Source: Jaapia argillacea MUCL 33604 (Eukaryota > Basidiomycota > Agaricomycetes > Jaapiales > Jaapiaceae). Taken from it: a stretch of 42,383 nt of DNA. Shown piece after piece: positions 41,988-42,383 of the stretch (positions are counted from its first letter, which is position 1; the number at the start of each line of letters is the position of its first letter). The DNA lies in the NCBI GenBank assembly GCA_000697665.1, contig KL197789.1, positions 23,929 through 66,311 on the forward strand, written 5' to 3'. The notes below the pieces were generated by a model. The model had not been told where the DNA came from. It made no database searches and worked only from the letters and a program-made list of their open reading frames with translations. The translations under genes and the position numbers were made by a program.

Positions 41988-42383
41988 GAAACAAGCCCCA
42001 CTTTGTTGTGGCGAAAAACCCTGAATATGATGCGTAACATTGCCTCCATTTGCCGTATGTCTTGCGGCGCCGGTAGACCCGACAACATTCCTGAAGGATG
42101 ATGTCGGCTTTGTTGGGGTATCATAATCACCCAACAAAGCCTAAGTTTGGTGGTTTACAGCTTATTTTGGGTATGCCATCAGATTATGTCACCGGGACAT
42201 ACCCAACAGCGGATTAAAACTATTGTGTGGAGTATTACGCACCGAAAAAGTTGATGAATTTGTTGCGACGACAAAGTCGACAACAAATGCTAAAGAATGG
42301 ATCACATCATGGGATGCCCGTGCTATGTCAACAAAGATGGAAGTTGCGGTTGCATTTGTTATCACCACAAGCCCAAAATTCGC
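41988..42383. other. Foreign sequence joined to CHAT-C intron 3, possible mobile element end
   Basis: From about 41985 rightward the sequence no longer matches the CHAT 5' ends. It contains a 12-bp perfect inverted repeat (42106-42117 / 42130-42141) and, to its right, open frames on both strands to the window edge. The plus-strand frame from 42143 reads ...GLKLLCGVLRTEKVDEFVAT and SWDARAMSTKMEVAVAFVIT. No family recognised, no stop before the edge. Confidence 0.5.
42106..42141. repeat. Perfect 12-bp inverted repeat (hairpin), 12-nt loop
   Basis: GGCTTTGTTGGG and CCCAACAAAGCC flank a 12-nt loop, followed by TAAG. A related word CCCCACTTTGTTGTGG occurs at about 41996. Could be a subterminal hairpin of a transposable element. 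Confidence 0.8.

Noticed and set aside
42106-42141. Firm call of a Helitron terminus
   Set aside because: A hairpin followed by CTAA is suggestive, but it lies ~120 nt from the apparent insertion point and no Rep/helicase sequence is visible.

Overview
The window looks like accessory DNA from a mushroom-forming fungus (Basidiomycota, most likely Agaricomycetes). The basis is short introns of about 50-70 nt with GT(A/G)NGT donors, CTGAC/TTGAC-like branch sites and YAG acceptors, plus families typical of that clade: TPR-CHAT proteins, RTA1-like membrane proteins, F-box proteins and fungal UGGT. No bacterial, organellar or clearly viral feature is present, and no reverse transcriptase or transposase was recognised.

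The backbone is three paralogous TPR-CHAT genes, all on the minus strand. CHAT-A runs off the left edge (start 1236). CHAT-B is 26151-21434. CHAT-C is about 41927-38675, and its first three exons are gone or displaced. All share one exon layout: a C2-like N-terminal part on short exons, a 45-residue (135-bp) tandem TPR array of variable length (14 units in B, about 6 in C), a linker, and a C-terminal CHAT caspase-like domain with the His (FACHG) and Cys (LSACQTATG) motifs intact. CHAT-B carries four in-frame TGA codons and CHAT-C one. The last TGA sits at the same codon in both.

The DNA between them is mostly decayed copies of ordinary housekeeping-type genes. 2.2-6.8 kb: a Ser/Thr-rich unknown, an Old Yellow Enzyme fragment, a PH-like fragment and a TBC1D20/GYP8-type Rab-GAP. 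7-8.6 kb: minus-strand family 'B', copy 1. 8.6-11.5 kb: two tandem RTA1-like pseudogenes. 11.8-13 kb: second TBC fragment and B copy 2. 14.5-15.3 kb: one apparently intact 188-residue gene with a TATA box and a possible 7-nt microexon. 15.9-17.6 kb: B copy 3. 18.1-20.7 kb: UGGT N-terminal copy 1, with an internal inversion. 26.5-28.1 kb: second PH-like and Old Yellow Enzyme fragments. 28.1-31 kb: UGGT copy 2. 31.7-34 kb: a PIP5K (MSS4-type) pseudogene and an F-box gene on the minus strand. 34.6-38.2 kb: B copy 4 and UGGT copy 3.

The order B - UGGT fragment - CHAT occurs twice (16-26 kb and 34.6-42 kb), so the CHAT genes appear to have spread as part of a segmental duplication of about 8-10 kb whose passenger genes then decayed. 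Known biology offers only an analogy for function: bacterial TPR-CHAT proteases act in immunity and cell-death pathways, and a fungal NLR-like or death-effector role for this C2-like/TPR/CHAT family is inference. Nearly all assignments rest on motif recognition by eye; exon borders of decayed genes are approximate.
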